Positions 8,543 through 17,961 are shown, numbered from the stretch's first letter. The stretch is DNA of 64,000 nucleotides from Neobacillus mesonae (GCF_001636315.1 NZ_KV440949.1:3280973-3344972), one strand, 5' to 3'. Notes: a model not told the origin generated them from the letters alone. Numbers and translations: made by a program.

Positions 8543-9028
8543 TTATTTCTTCAATTTCACATCATGTTCCTTCGCTAATTTCTCCAATTTGCTTTGGTAT
8601 TCGCGTATATGTGTACGGGCTTCTGCCAGCATGTCATTCGCCTCTTGAATTAAATTGGCGTTCTGTTCCTCAAGCGCTTGTTTGATTTTGGCAAAAGCAT
8701 TAAATTGGATGTCCGCTCCCTTTATATAAATCTCATGAATTTCCCGGACCTCATCTGTTTCAATTTTAGCTGAGTCTAATTCCTTAATAAATTCATTGTA
8801 GTTCGGGATGACATCGTTCATTAAAACATCATACAACGCCTGGTCATCGGTATAATTTGCTCCGGTCACACTCTCATAAGCGGAAACAGCCGCCTTTTCA
8901 TATTTCGCAGCGTCTTTCATTTCTTTATTCACATAATTCATTAAGTCATCCTGCACGGGGTCGCCAAAGCACCCAGTTAATAACACCATCGTTAGAAAAA
9001 GAAACACAGCCGCAATGCTTTTCTTCAA
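8543..9028 (-). CDS. Putative lipoprotein, alpha-helical, unknown function
   Basis: A 161-residue exported lipoprotein. The signal peptide ends in the lipobox LLTGC, with Cys20 as the predicted lipidated residue. The rest is almost wholly charged and amphipathic helix (for example AFAKIKQALEEQNANLIQEANDMLAEAR), resembling small helical-bundle lipoproteins of Bacillaceae. The start is a TTG nine bases after AGGAGG. It converges on the DUF418 gene, and its 5' side faces the siderophore operon promoter region. I do not recognise a function. Confidence 0.75.
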   Translation of the reverse strand: MKKSIAAVFLFLTMVLLTGCFGDPVQDDLMNYVNKEMKDAAKYEKAAVSAYESVTGANYTDDQALYDVLMNDVIPNYNEFIKELDSAKIETDEVREIHEIYIKGADIQFNAFAKIKQALEEQNANLIQEANDMLAEARTHIREYQSKLEKLAKEHDVKLKK

Positions 9029-9167
9029 TCCTCCCCACCTCCTAAATTGAATTTATGAGGCAATGGAAGTCCATTATGTACGTGAAAAATTCAATACTTA
9101 AAGCCTGTTGTAAAAATTGCAAACGGTTGAATTCTGAAAATTCATTGATAAAAATTCTCAATTAGCA

Positions 9168-9195
9168 TTGACTTAGTTGGTTATGTTGATATAAT
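9168..9195 (+). promoter_or_regulatory. Sigma-A promoter of the siderophore operon
   Basis: TTGACT (9168-9173) and TATAAT (9190-9195), 16 bases apart, about 80 bases before the first gene of the operon. Confidence 0.75.
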
Positions 9196-9213
9196 CGGTA
9201 TTGTAAGAGTAAA

Positions 9214-9234
9214 TGATAATGATTTTCAATATCA
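9214..9234 (+). promoter_or_regulatory. Fur box
   Basis: TGATAATGATTTTCAATATC closely matches the GATAATGATTATCATTATC consensus. It lies just downstream of the -10 element, where bound Fur with iron would block transcription of the transporter genes. Confidence 0.85.
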
Positions 9235-9274
9235 CTTACAAAAAGCCTAGATTAAGAGAAATGTTGGGGAAGCC

Positions 9275-10225
9275 ATGAAGAAAAGATATTTATTACTTAC
9301 AGTACTAATATTGTCTGCCGGTTCATTGTTTATTGGCGTCAGCAGAATCTCTCCTTTAGATTTATTGAACGTTCAATCTGAGGAAACACAAATCTTTTTA
9401 ATCAGCCGGCTGCCAAGGCTTGTGGCGATTTTGCTGGCTGGGGCAGGAATGAGCATTGCGGGATTAATCATGCAGCAATTGAGCCGGAATAAATTTGTCT
9501 CGCCAACAACGGCTGGAACGTTGGACGCCACAAGGCTGGGAATACTCGTTTCCATGCTGCTGTTTGCAAATGCGTCCATGCTGGAAAAAATGGCAGTTGC
9601 TTTTGCTTTCGCTCTTGCCGGGACGTTTTTGTTCATGCAGATCCTTGACCGTATCAAGTTTAAGGATGCCATATTCATTCCGTTGGTAGGGTTAATGTTC
9701 GGAAATATCCTGTCTTCCGTAACCACCTTCTTCGCCTATAAGGCGGACGTGATTCAAAATATGTCTGCGTGGCTGCAAGGGGATTTTTCCATGATCATGA
9801 AGGGCCGATATGAATTACTGTACATAAGTGTTCCAATTATCATCATTTCCTATTTGTACGCAAACCGTTTTACGGTTGCGGGAATGGGGGAAGATTTTTC
9901 AAAAAATCTTGGGCTTGCATATCGGCGAATCGTGAATATCGGATTAATTCTTGTTGCACTCATAACTACGACAGTTGTATTAACGGTCGGGACGATTCCG
10001 TTTCTTGGCTTAATCATTCCTAACATTATCTCGATTTTTAAAGGCGACCACTTACAAAAAACTTTGCCGCATACGGCACTGCTGGGCGCGATATTCCTTC
10101 TCATTTGTGACATTTTAGGCAGGGTGATTATTTATCCATATGAGATTTCGATCAGTCTTATGGTTGGTGTCATCGGAAGCGGCATCTTCTTATACCTGCT
10201 GTTCAGGAGGAAAGACTATGCGTAA
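9275..10225 (+). CDS. yclN: Iron-siderophore (petrobactin-type) ABC transporter permease
   Basis: A FecCD-type permease of 316 residues with about nine membrane helices, the same length as B. subtilis YclN. The coupling region FLGLIIPNI and the N-terminal RLPRLVAILLAGAGMSIAG are typical. It forms the membrane channel with the next gene product. The four genes run in the order permease, permease, ATPase, binding protein, with lengths matching yclNOPQ, which in B. subtilis imports ferric petrobactin. GGGGAAG precedes the ATG. Transcription starts behind a Fur box, so expression should rise in iron starvation. Specificity for petrobactin is inferred from gene order and size. Confidence 0.88.
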   Translation: MKKRYLLLTVLILSAGSLFIGVSRISPLDLLNVQSEETQIFLISRLPRLVAILLAGAGMSIAGLIMQQLSRNKFVSPTTAGTLDATRLGILVSMLLFANASMLEKMAVAFAFALAGTFLFMQILDRIKFKDAIFIPLVGLMFGNILSSVTTFFAYKADVIQNMSAWLQGDFSMIMKGRYELLYISVPIIIISYLYANRFTVAGMGEDFSKNLGLAYRRIVNIGLILVALITTTVVLTVGTIPFLGLIIPNIISIFKGDHLQKTLPHTALLGAIFLLICDILGRVIIYPYEISISLMVGVIGSGIFLYLLFRRKDYA

Positions 10226-11168
10226 CTCGATGAAAATGGCCAGTCTGGTATTGATCGCTGCTGGATGCTGTGCACTCTACTTATTCGATGACTTAAACGG
10301 GAGCTTCGATTATGCCCTGCCAAGGCGTGCGATAAAAGTCATTGCTATGGTGATTACGGGATTAACGATTGCCTATGCGACTGTTGTGTTTCAAACCATT
10401 ACACATAACAAAATATTAACGCCCAGCATTATGGGGCTGGATTCACTTTATTTGTTCTTGCAAACCTTGATTATTTTCTTCCTTGGATCGAGTCACATGG
10501 TGGCGGTCAATAAACAGGTGAATTTTTTAATCTCTGTTGCCATTATGATTATTTTTGCACTGCTGCTTTACCGCTTTTTATTCAAAAAGGGCGGTCAGCA
10601 GATCTACTTTTTACTGCTTGTTGGGATTATCGTTGGTACGTTTTTCTCAAGTATTTCAACCTTTTTCCAAGTGTTAATTGACCCAAACGAGTTTCAGATT
10701 GTGCAAGACCGAATGTTTGCCAGTTTTAATAATATCAACTCTGATTTAGTATGGCTGGCGGTTATGATTGTCGGGGCTGTGATGATTTACGCTTTGCGCT
10801 TTGTGAAATATTTGGATGTCTTGTCACTGGGGAGAGAGATGGCGATTAACTTGGGGGTTCCCTATGATTCTATTGTAAAAAAAATGCTCATAATTGTCGC
10901 TGTATTTATTTCCATTTCGACAGCGCTTGTAGGCCCGATCACGTTCTTTGGCCTGATTGTTGCCAATCTGTCGTACCAATTTTTTAAAACGTATAAACAC
11001 CGGACGCTAATTAGCGGGGCGATTGTGATGAGTATTATTGCTCTGGTCGGTGGGCAGTGGGTAGTTGAACGGGTGTTTACCTTTTCGACGACACTGAGCG
11101 TAATCATTAACTTTTTCGGCGGCGTTTATTTCATCTATTTACTATTGAAAGCGAGGAATGCTAAATGA
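10218..11168 (+). CDS. yclO: Iron-siderophore ABC transporter permease, second subunit
   Basis: The second FecCD permease, about 316 residues, would pair with the upstream permease. The coding frame is open further upstream, but the ATG at 10218 is the natural start: AGGAGG lies at 10205-10210, and the start overlaps the previous stop by eight bases, as expected for coupled translation. Motifs include ITHNKILTPSIMGLDSLY and ITFFGLIVANLSY. Its stop overlaps the ATPase start as ATGA. Confidence 0.88.
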   Translation: MRNSMKMASLVLIAAGCCALYLFDDLNGSFDYALPRRAIKVIAMVITGLTIAYATVVFQTITHNKILTPSIMGLDSLYLFLQTLIIFFLGSSHMVAVNKQVNFLISVAIMIIFALLLYRFLFKKGGQQIYFLLLVGIIVGTFFSSISTFFQVLIDPNEFQIVQDRMFASFNNINSDLVWLAVMIVGAVMIYALRFVKYLDVLSLGREMAINLGVPYDSIVKKMLIIVAVFISISTALVGPITFFGLIVANLSYQFFKTYKHRTLISGAIVMSIIALVGGQWVVERVFTFSTTLSVIINFFGGVYFIYLLLKARNAK

Positions 11169-11926
11169 TTCAGGTTCTTTCACTGTCAAAGTTTTACGGG
11201 AAAAAGGCGGTTGTGGAGGATGTGTCGGTGACGATTCAGCCTGGAAAAATAACCTCCTTCATTGGACCGAATGGGGCAGGGAAGTCGACGCTGCTCTCCA
11301 TGGTAAGCCGGCTCCTTGATGCCGATACGGGTGAGGTGCTGATTGACAAGGCCGATGTCCGGAAGATGAAATCGAATGAGTTTGCCAAAAGGGTTTCGAT
11401 TTTAAAACAGTCGAATTATATGAATGTTCGGCTGACGATTCGCGAGCTTGTTTCCTTTGGCCGCTTTCCTTACTCGAAAGGGCGGCTGACGGATGAGGAT
11501 GAACGGATTGTCGACCAATCGCTTGAATACATGCATTTAATGGATATGCAGGATCGTTATTTGGATGAATTATCCGGCGGGCAGCGGCAGCGGGCGTTTA
11601 TTGCGATGGTCATTGCCCAGGATACGGACTACATTTTGCTTGATGAGCCGCTTAACAATTTGGATATGAAGCATTCCGTCCAAATTATGAAAATTTTGCG
11701 CCGGCTCGTCCATGAGCTGGGAAAAACGGTTGTCATTGTCCTGCACGACATTAACTTTGCCTCCGTTTATTCGGACTGGATTGTCGCGATGAAGGACGGA
11801 CGGGTTGTGAAAAATGGACCGACTGAGGAAATTATTCAATCAGAGGCTTTGAAGGAAATTTATGATATGGACATTCCAATTCAAAAAATGGATGGATGCC
11901 GCATTTGTGTATATTTCAATTCTTAA
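11165..11926 (+). CDS. yclP: Iron-siderophore ABC transporter ATP-binding protein
   Basis: The cytoplasmic ATPase of the uptake system, 253 residues. It carries Walker A GPNGAGKST, the signature LSGGQRQRAFIAM, Walker B YILLDEPLNNLD and the H-loop VLHD. The start overlaps the previous stop (ATGA at 11165-11168), so it is translationally coupled to the permease. Length and order match YclP. Confidence 0.9.
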   Translation: MIQVLSLSKFYGKKAVVEDVSVTIQPGKITSFIGPNGAGKSTLLSMVSRLLDADTGEVLIDKADVRKMKSNEFAKRVSILKQSNYMNVRLTIRELVSFGRFPYSKGRLTDEDERIVDQSLEYMHLMDMQDRYLDELSGGQRQRAFIAMVIAQDTDYILLDEPLNNLDMKHSVQIMKILRRLVHELGKTVVIVLHDINFASVYSDWIVAMKDGRVVKNGPTEEIIQSEALKEIYDMDIPIQKMDGCRICVYFNS

Positions 11927-11945
11927 TTTAAGGGGGATTATGAAC

Positions 11946-12899
11946 ATGAAAAAATGGAGTTTACTAAGTGTTGTTTTTTCAATTATTCTTGTACTGGCGG
12001 CGTGCGGCGGTACAGCGAAGGATGAAGGTAAGTCTGAAAAGGCTTCAGGAAGCAGCGAATCTGCGGAGCAAATTACCGTTAAGCATAAATATGGCGAAGC
12101 GGTTGTGGATAAAAATCCAAAAAAAGTCGTTGTGTTTGACTTTGGTATATTGGATACATTAGATGAACTTGGCGTGGACGTTGCAGGTGTTCCACAGGCT
12201 ACCATTCCTAAGTATTTGGCAGAATACGCCGATAAAAAATATACGAATGTCGGCAGCTTAAAGGAGCCTGATTTTGAAGCAGTACATGACCTAAAGCCGG
12301 ATGTTATCTTTATTACAACGCGTCAGGCAGAATTATATGATCAGTTTGCGGAGATTGCCCCAACTGTGTATACCGATATTGATTATACGAACTACATGCC
12401 CAGCTTTGAGAAAAACATGAAGCTTGTTGGAGAAATTTTTGGGAAAGAAGATCAGGTTGCGGCTAAGCTGAAAGATATTGACGCAACTGTTGAAAAGGTG
12501 AAAAGTGAGGTTACTGCAGCGGACCAAAAGGCCTTGATTGTCTTGGCTAACGAAGGAAAAGTCAGCGCTTATGGACCTAGCTCCCGCTTCGGATTGATCC
12601 ATGACGTGTTTGGTTTCGGGGCAGCTGATAAGAATATTGAGGTTTCAACACACGGTCAGAGTGTTACCTTTGAATATATTATGGAGAAGAACCCGGATGT
12701 CCTGTTTGTCATCGACCGAAACGTCGCAGTCGGGGGTGAAACAAGCGCCAAACAATCCGTTGAAAACGACCTAGTAAAGAAAACCAACGCCTACAAAAAC
12801 GGCAAAATCATCTACCTAAAAGCCGACACCTGGTACCTAAGCGGCGGCGGCCTAAAATCCGTCCAGCTCATGGCAAACGAAATCGAAGCCGCACTCTAG
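11946..12899 (+). CDS. yclQ: Iron-siderophore ABC transporter substrate-binding lipoprotein
   Basis: This lipoprotein captures the ferric siderophore outside the membrane, 317 residues as in YclQ. The signal peptide ends in LVLAACGG with Cys20. A Ser/Glu linker is followed by the FecB-type bilobal domain (VVVFDFGILDTLDELGV, KPDVIFITTRQAELYDQF, PDVLFVIDRN). The ATG at 11946 is preferred over 11940 because AGGGGGAT is about eight bases away. The last ~110 bases are very rich in A and C (45 of 60 in 12781-12840), unlike the body of the gene; a degenerate repeat copy lies 20 bases after the stop. Confidence 0.88.
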   Translation: MKKWSLLSVVFSIILVLAACGGTAKDEGKSEKASGSSESAEQITVKHKYGEAVVDKNPKKVVVFDFGILDTLDELGVDVAGVPQATIPKYLAEYADKKYTNVGSLKEPDFEAVHDLKPDVIFITTRQAELYDQFAEIAPTVYTDIDYTNYMPSFEKNMKLVGEIFGKEDQVAAKLKDIDATVEKVKSEVTAADQKALIVLANEGKVSAYGPSSRFGLIHDVFGFGAADKNIEVSTHGQSVTFEYIMEKNPDVLFVIDRNVAVGGETSAKQSVENDLVKKTNAYKNGKIIYLKADTWYLSGGGLKSVQLMANEIEAAL

Positions 12900-12919
12900 T
12901 ATTGGGTTAATGAAAAAAG

Positions 12920-12964
12920 GGTGACAGTGGCACCATGTGAAAAAATCACCTAGTGCCTGACACC
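12920..12964. repeat. Degenerate 43-bp palindrome
   Basis: Recognisable as the ggtgtcaggcacc...ggtgcctgacacc element, with several substitutions and a two-base length change. It can still fold as an imperfect hairpin. Confidence 0.75.
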
Positions 12965-12983
12965 ACAAAAAGACAATCCACCT

Positions 12984-13014
12984 AAAATGTCCACCCTGTG
13001 TGGACATTTTTCCT
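12984..13014 (+). terminator. Intrinsic terminator of the siderophore operon
   Basis: Perfect 11-base stem AAAATGTCCAC/GTGGACATTTT around CCTGT, followed by T-rich DNA. The stem includes the GTGGACA module also found in the repeat family. Confidence 0.8.
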
Positions 13015-13141
13015 TTTTGTGGGATGTTTTTATTATTTCTGTAACTTTAGTAACATTAATGTAAAATTTTTCTTTAAATTATCATAAAATTTTGTAAAAT
13101 AGTATATAAACAATCCTAATTATTGATTTGGGGAGATTTCT

Positions 13142-14602
13142 ATGTCGAAGGGCTTTCCTATTTTTGGAGAGGAAAATGAAGCAAGTATCTATAATCCGGA
13201 AGAACTGATTGATTTGTTTCTTAACAATACTGCTGACGGTATTTGTATTGTTGACATGGAAGGCCGGTTTATTCGTGTAAATCCAATGTATACGAAAATA
13301 TTTGGGTACACGGAGGAGGATGTTCTCGGTAAGAAATTCACCGAATTTCCCAATCCCGATATCGTAAGAGATATAGTTACAGCCGTTTGGAAAGGCGAAT
13401 CATTTCATAACATCCATACACAGCGCTACCATAAAAACGGAAAGGTGCTTAATATTGCTGTTTCCTATTCTCCATTCAGGAATATTTCTGGTGAAATTAT
13501 CGCAATTATTGCGGTTTATCGCGATTTGACTCACCGCGTTAAAATGGAAAGGGAATTAAAGAAAACACGCGAGCTCTATCAACTAATTGCCGAAAATACA
13601 ACGGATTTAATCAAGGTTTATAATAAGAACAAAGAAATTATTTATGTTTCTCCTTCATATGAAAAGGTACTCGGGATCCCCGCAGAGGAATTGATTGGGA
13701 GAAGTATTTTAGATTTTATTAAAGAAGATGATACTAAGATATTTCGAGGTATTTTTAAGAACCTATGTGCCGGTAAACCGCAAATAATGCAATACAAATT
13801 GGAAAGTGCCTCAGGGGGAGTGATCCACGCAGAATATAATATTACCCCGGTCTACAATGAAAAACAGGAGATTGATTCCTTTGTTTCAGTGGGGCGAAAT
13901 ATTTCTGAACGGATCAAAAATGATGAGGCAATTCGTAATTTGGACCGGCTTTCGATAATTGGGCAGCTGGCTGCCGGAGTTGCTCATGAAATCAGAAACC
14001 CGCTTACCTCCTTAAAGGGCTTTTCTAAACTAATGAGGAATACAGCAGACGATAAGGAAAAACAAGATTATTATTTATCCATTATTATGAATGAGCTAGA
14101 GCGCATCGATGTCATTGTGAATGAATTTATGTCATTGGCCAAACCTCAAGCCATTCAATTTGAACGTGCGAATCTTTTTTCAATTATCGATAGTACGGTT
14201 AACATACTTCACCCGCAAGCTTTGTTACATAACGTCGAAATCATTAATCACTTTTACACTAAAGATGTTGAACTGCTTTGCAATGCAAATCAGCTGAAGC
14301 AGGTGTTTGTTAATTTTTTAAAAAACGCAATAGAGTCAATGCCTGCAGGCGGGCAAGTCCATATTCAAGTGGAAAAGTTAACAGGTAAACGCGTTCAAAT
14401 CAGCTTCAAAGATGAAGGCATTGGAATTGACTCCGAATTATTACAGTTTTTGGGCACCCCATTCTATACAACTAAGGACAAAGGGATCGGACTAGGGCTG
14501 ACCATCAGCAACAAAATCATCCAAGAACACAACGGCACCATGACCATCGAAAGCCGCCCTGGCAAAGGAACCACCGTAAATGTTGAACTGCAATATATTT
14601 AG
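13142..14602 (+). CDS. PAS-domain sensor histidine kinase (sporulation kinase type)
   Basis: A soluble 486-residue histidine kinase with two PAS domains (about 22-135 and 145-255), a HisKA dimerisation domain with the phosphorylated histidine in GVAHEIRNPLTSLKG (His about 282), and a C-terminal HATPase domain (N box NFLKNAIESMP, G1 DEGIGID, G2 GIGLGLTI). No membrane segments and no adjacent response regulator are present, which fits orphan kinases feeding the Spo0A phosphorelay (KinA/KinE-like); that role is inference. The ribosome site GGGGAG precedes ATG 13142. The last ~80 bases are A+C rich (44 of 60 in 14521-14580), with a repeat element eight bases after the stop. Confidence 0.85.
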   Translation: MSKGFPIFGEENEASIYNPEELIDLFLNNTADGICIVDMEGRFIRVNPMYTKIFGYTEEDVLGKKFTEFPNPDIVRDIVTAVWKGESFHNIHTQRYHKNGKVLNIAVSYSPFRNISGEIIAIIAVYRDLTHRVKMERELKKTRELYQLIAENTTDLIKVYNKNKEIIYVSPSYEKVLGIPAEELIGRSILDFIKEDDTKIFRGIFKNLCAGKPQIMQYKLESASGGVIHAEYNITPVYNEKQEIDSFVSVGRNISERIKNDEAIRNLDRLSIIGQLAAGVAHEIRNPLTSLKGFSKLMRNTADDKEKQDYYLSIIMNELERIDVIVNEFMSLAKPQAIQFERANLFSIIDSTVNILHPQALLHNVEIINHFYTKDVELLCNANQLKQVFVNFLKNAIESMPAGGQVHIQVEKLTGKRVQISFKDEGIGIDSELLQFLGTPFYTTKDKGIGLGLTISNKIIQEHNGTMTIESRPGKGTTVNVELQYI

Positions 14603-14610
14603 AGATGCTG

Positions 14611-14658
14611 CGAAGGGTGCCTGACACCCTTCGTGGACAAAGTGCTTGTTTTGTCCAC
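14611..14658. repeat. Palindromic repeat with GTGGACA module
   Basis: CGAAGGGTG-CCTGA-CACCCTTCG (14611-14633) is centred on the shared core. It runs into a second hairpin, GTGGACAAA...TTTGTCCAC (14633-14658). A very similar arrangement lies beside the second ykuK copy at 19648-19698. Confidence 0.8.
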
Positions 14659-14701
14659 TCGAGACGGACAAAATGAAAATAAATGTATTTGTGGTTTAGG
14701 A

Positions 14702-15238
14702 TTATTTTGTGTAGCGGTTGGCGTAGCTTGAGGCAACGAAGGCGTTTGGTTTGATTTTGGGTTCGACGCCCATGGATTCCATTCGGGTGACCATTTCTTT
14801 GACGAATTCGCTTGTTTTGTTTCGTTTTCCTGCGCCGATATCAATATGTCCCTCCATGGTGAAGGTGGCTCCTTTATAAATATGGGGCAGGACAATTTCG
14901 ATCAGTTCGTTTTTTCTTTCCTCTGTGAATAAAGCAACAATTTCTTCGGTTAATGATAATTCCAGTGATATCCTTTCATGCAGCTGCGTCATTTTACGGG
15001 GGATGACCACTTTTTTAATACACGCCCATACCCCTTTTCCCTCATTTTGAATGACTATTCCGGTAATAAAAACAGTATGCCGTTTATGAACTTGAGAGTC
15101 AGTTCCTACCATTAAACGAAAATTTCCGGACGGGTCAGCATTCATAAACTCTATAATCCGTTTAAATACATGTTCAAAGGACATCCTGCTCTCTTGCAGA
15201 TTTTTAAATAAATGGCTTTCTGGCCTCGGACCTTTCAT
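14702..15238 (-). CDS. ykuK: YkuK-like ribonuclease H-like protein (DUF458), copy 1
   Basis: A 178-residue protein of the DUF458 family, which has a ribonuclease-H-like fold. The core VGTDSQVH (carrying an acidic residue at the position expected for the RNase H fold) and HIDIGAGKRNKT are present. B. subtilis YkuK is of similar length, and its cellular role is not established. The chosen start (MKGPRPESHLF) matches the family's N-terminus, but no clear ribosome site precedes it; the frame is open further upstream. A second copy lies 5 kb to the right in the same orientation. The 3' end of the gene is G+T rich on the top strand, next to the repeat. Confidence 0.75.
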   Translation of the reverse strand: MKGPRPESHLFKNLQESRMSFEHVFKRIIEFMNADPSGNFRLMVGTDSQVHKRHTVFITGIVIQNEGKGVWACIKKVVIPRKMTQLHERISLELSLTEEIVALFTEERKNELIEIVLPHIYKGATFTMEGHIDIGAGKRNKTSEFVKEMVTRMESMGVEPKIKPNAFVASSYANRYTK

Positions 15239-15442
15239 AAAAGAAACACCACATCTTTCCCTTCTTGTTGAAGATATCAGTTGGATTCTTACTTCTATTT
15301 TATGGAAAATTGTGTAATGGTGTGCAATCAGCAACAGCTGCTATCTTTCTTTTTATTATCAATTGTAAAAATCGTACTGGGTGGTAGTGTACATATTTTT
15401 CAACCGGATCTTTTGTAAAAATATTATTTGTAGTGGCTGGAT

Positions 15443-15682
15443 ATGAATATTTTAGAAATGCTTAAACCATTTTTAACAATTGATGACCCGATAATACTGG
15501 ATTTTGTAATATGTATTCTTAAGGAATATCTTAAAGTGCCTAAGGAATAGTCGGTTGCTTTATTAAGAGATGCCATTTCTTCTATGGAAAAGGAAAGAAT
15601 TTTTATTAGGGATATTGATCATTTTCCATTCAATGATGAGGCAGTAGAGCTTTTAATTAAGGGTTTTTTTAAATACATATAA
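15443..15682 (+). pseudogene. Broken N-terminal fragment of a SEC-C/HEAT-like protein
   Basis: An 80-codon frame reads MNILEMLKPFLTIDDPII... and is interrupted at codon 36 by TAG (15548-15550), in VPKE-stop-SVALLRDA. In related Bacillaceae SEC-C-motif proteins, as I recall them, a tryptophan stands at this point, so TGG to TAG is likely. The frame then continues to TAA at 15680. The C-terminal metal-binding part is absent. The opening MNILE.LK is also present at the second ykuK copy (20460-20484) and stops after eight codons, so the fragment belongs to the duplicated unit. Confidence 0.6.
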
Positions 15683-15988
15683 TTTACCAATCATTTACAC
15701 TGAATTAATAATTATTGTGTAGGATTAATGAGTGTAAGAGGGAATTTGTATGAATATGTCATATTTTGTACAGTTTGGAGGTGGTATTAATTATCAATTA
15801 TTCCCTTATTAAGAGAAAGAGGGCCATTCTTACATAGAGTCTTGTCAATAAAAGAAATCTTATTTTGTGAAAAAAAGCTATCTTTTAATAAAAATGTTAG
15901 GCTTTTTACTACTTTATATTACATAAACATAATCGGTTTTTTGAAACTTATTAACTTATCTATCGTTTGAGAGGAGCTTGCAATAATA
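15683..15988. other. AT-rich intergenic region upstream of the Tat cassette
   Basis: No convincing gene, terminator or operator was found. A 20-codon frame at 15750 (MNMSYFVQF...) is preceded by AGAGGG but is too short to call. The region presumably holds the promoter of the phosphoesterase-tatA-tatC unit; no clear PhoP box was seen. Confidence 0.4.
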
Positions 15989-17695
15989 ATGAGGAATGGT
16001 AAATTAAACCATAACGATAACCCTTTTACAAAGGAAATGGATCGACGGACCTTTTTGGAGGGGACAACTAAAATTGCTGGGATTACTTTAGGATTAACGC
16101 TAGTAAACTCATTGACTAGTATACCTGTGAGTGCAGCATCTAGTTCGTCTGTTTTTCACTCACAAGGCAATAAACCAGATTTAGTTTTTCCGGTAATAAG
16201 TGATGTACATATTAATTCTAATAGTAATCGCACATTAGAAAAATTTGTTACTACTTTAGAGCAGTTAAATAAAGTTGTACCTGACCAAGATGCTTTTTTG
16301 GTAGTTGGAGATTTAACGGATTATGGATATGCATCAGAATATGATAAATTTATGTCTGCTTATAACGTCAGAAAACAGCCGAAAGCAGTTTCTATGTTTG
16401 CAATCGGAAACCACGACTATTGGAATGGCTTATCGGTAGCAGATGCCCAAAAACTTTTCCTAAAGAAAACAGGGATGGAATCCATTTACTATCATAAGAT
16501 AATCAAAGGTTATCATTTTATCATTCTTCATACAGAAGATGGCAAAACAGAGGGCACCTTCTCAGCAGCACAAATCAAGTGGCTCGGAGAACAGTTAAGA
16601 TTAGCAAAAGCTGATGATCCGAAAAAACCGATTTTTGTCTTTCACCATCAGCCTATTAAAGGGACTATCTATGGAAGCGAATGGGGCTTCTCTCAAAATA
16701 GAGATCTTTTTTACGATACTTTAAAAGCCTATCCGCAAGTTATCTCTTTTTCAGGTCATACTCACTATCCGCTAGATGACCCTAGAATCATACACCAAAA
16801 AGATTTTACTTCTATTGGCACTTCAACAGGTGCTTACTTGTGGCTTGATAGCGGAAGAATCCAGGGGGAAGTCCCTGAAGATGCTGGTATCCTTAATCAA
16901 GCTCTGATTGTAGAGGTTTATAATAACAAAGTCATCATTAAACGTCGTGATATTCATAACGATGACTGGACAGGTGAACCATTCGAAATTAGCTATCCTG
17001 CTAATAAGCATAATTTTAAATATACAGAAGATAGGGACAAAAAGCCTCCTTTCTTTACAAATGATGCGATGCTTTCTATTGTGAATGAAAAAACGACTGC
17101 TGCCGGTTTAGCCATCATGTTTACCCAAGCTAAAGACAATCTTCTTGTACATGACTATAAAGTGGTAGCAAGAAATGTAGAAACAAAAGAAATAGCTAAA
17201 GAATTTCTTGCTTTCTCAGAGTTTTATAAAGATCCTGTACCCAATCCATTAACATTGCAAATTGACGAATTAAAGCCGAATACAATGTATGAGATAGAAG
17301 TTCATGCACTTGATGCATATGGAAATATAAGTAATAACTCTTTGAGAGTATTGGGGAAAACTTTGGACGGTGTAGAAAAAGAAGTAAAAATTAGCTTATC
17401 AAAAAATGTATTAAATGGAATAGAAGATACGGTTGAAGTTACGGTGGAAAATGCTAGAATTCCAAAAAGTGATTGGATTGGTTTATATGAAATAAATGAG
17501 ACACCGGGACCCATCGCGTCAATATGGTGGATGTACACCCAAGTAACAGATGGAATCTGTAGATTTACTTATAATCCAAAAAATAATATAAATCCGGGAA
17601 GATATAAGGAAGGTTCAACGTATAAATTGGTTTATTTCTATGGCAGTGGATATGATTCTGTTGCATCTACAACATTTACCGTTGGTAGTAAATAA
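15989..17695 (+). CDS. Tat-exported calcineurin-like metallophosphoesterase
   Basis: A secreted phosphoesterase of 568 residues. The N-terminus has a twin-arginine signal (MDRRTFLEG, Arg19-Arg20), a hydrophobic stretch and a cleavage-like VSAAS near residue 50. The metallophosphoesterase domain shows every metal motif: SDVH (72-74), GDLTD (107-111), GNHD (140-143), FHH (218-220) and SGHTH (255-259). An Fn3-like segment (about 350-460) and a C-terminal beta domain with DWIGLYE follow. GAGAGGAG precedes ATG 15989. The tatA and tatC genes lie directly downstream, the same logic as phoD-tatAd-tatCd in B. subtilis, so this is very probably the dedicated substrate. It is not itself a PhoD-family protein by motif. 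Confidence 0.88.
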   Translation: MRNGKLNHNDNPFTKEMDRRTFLEGTTKIAGITLGLTLVNSLTSIPVSAASSSSVFHSQGNKPDLVFPVISDVHINSNSNRTLEKFVTTLEQLNKVVPDQDAFLVVGDLTDYGYASEYDKFMSAYNVRKQPKAVSMFAIGNHDYWNGLSVADAQKLFLKKTGMESIYYHKIIKGYHFIILHTEDGKTEGTFSAAQIKWLGEQLRLAKADDPKKPIFVFHHQPIKGTIYGSEWGFSQNRDLFYDTLKAYPQVISFSGHTHYPLDDPRIIHQKDFTSIGTSTGAYLWLDSGRIQGEVPEDAGILNQALIVEVYNNKVIIKRRDIHNDDWTGEPFEISYPANKHNFKYTEDRDKKPPFFTNDAMLSIVNEKTTAAGLAIMFTQAKDNLLVHDYKVVARNVETKEIAKEFLAFSEFYKDPVPNPLTLQIDELKPNTMYEIEVHALDAYGNISNNSLRVLGKTLDGVEKEVKISLSKNVLNGIEDTVEVTVENARIPKSDWIGLYEINETPGPIASIWWMYTQVTDGICRFTYNPKNNINPGRYKEGSTYKLVYFYGSGYDSVASTTFTVGSK

Positions 17696-17769
17696 AAAAA
17701 GAAATGAATGAAGAACTTATAACATGTGGTTGTGGATCAAAATAGAATTATCTTTAAGGAGGAGAAACC

Positions 17770-17952
17770 ATGTTTCAAAATATAGGAGTACCGGGATTAA
17801 TATTAATTCTTGTTATCGCTTTAATCATATTTGGCCCATCTAAGCTGCCTGAAATTGGACGTGCTTTCGGAAGCACGCTTAGAGAATTTAAAAACTCTGC
17901 TAAGGATTTAATGACAGACGATAAAGAAGAAAAAAAAGAGAAAGTTAATTAA
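17770..17952 (+). CDS. tatA: Twin-arginine translocase subunit TatA
   Basis: A 60-residue TatA-type protein: one N-terminal membrane helix ([12 protein letters not shown]), the conserved hinge [14 protein letters not shown], an amphipathic helix and a charged tail. TatA oligomers form the export pore for folded proteins. AAGGAGGAG is perfectly placed before the ATG. It lies 74 bases after the phosphoesterase, in the same direction. A hairpin with a T tail follows before tatC. Confidence 0.93.
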   Translation: MFQNIGVPGLILILVIALIIFGPSKLPEIGRAFGSTLREFKNSAKDLMTDDKEEKKEKVN

Positions 17953-17961
17953 GTAAAACGG

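Noticed and set aside
8390..8578. Small overlapping frame at the end of the DUF418 gene
   Set aside because: Out of frame with a clear gene, with no independent evidence.
15750..15812. 20-codon open frame (MNMSYFVQF...)
   Set aside because: Too short, with no homology that I recognise and a weak ribosome site.
15900..15988. PhoP box upstream of the Tat cassette
   Set aside because: No tandem TTAACA-like repeats with the right spacing.
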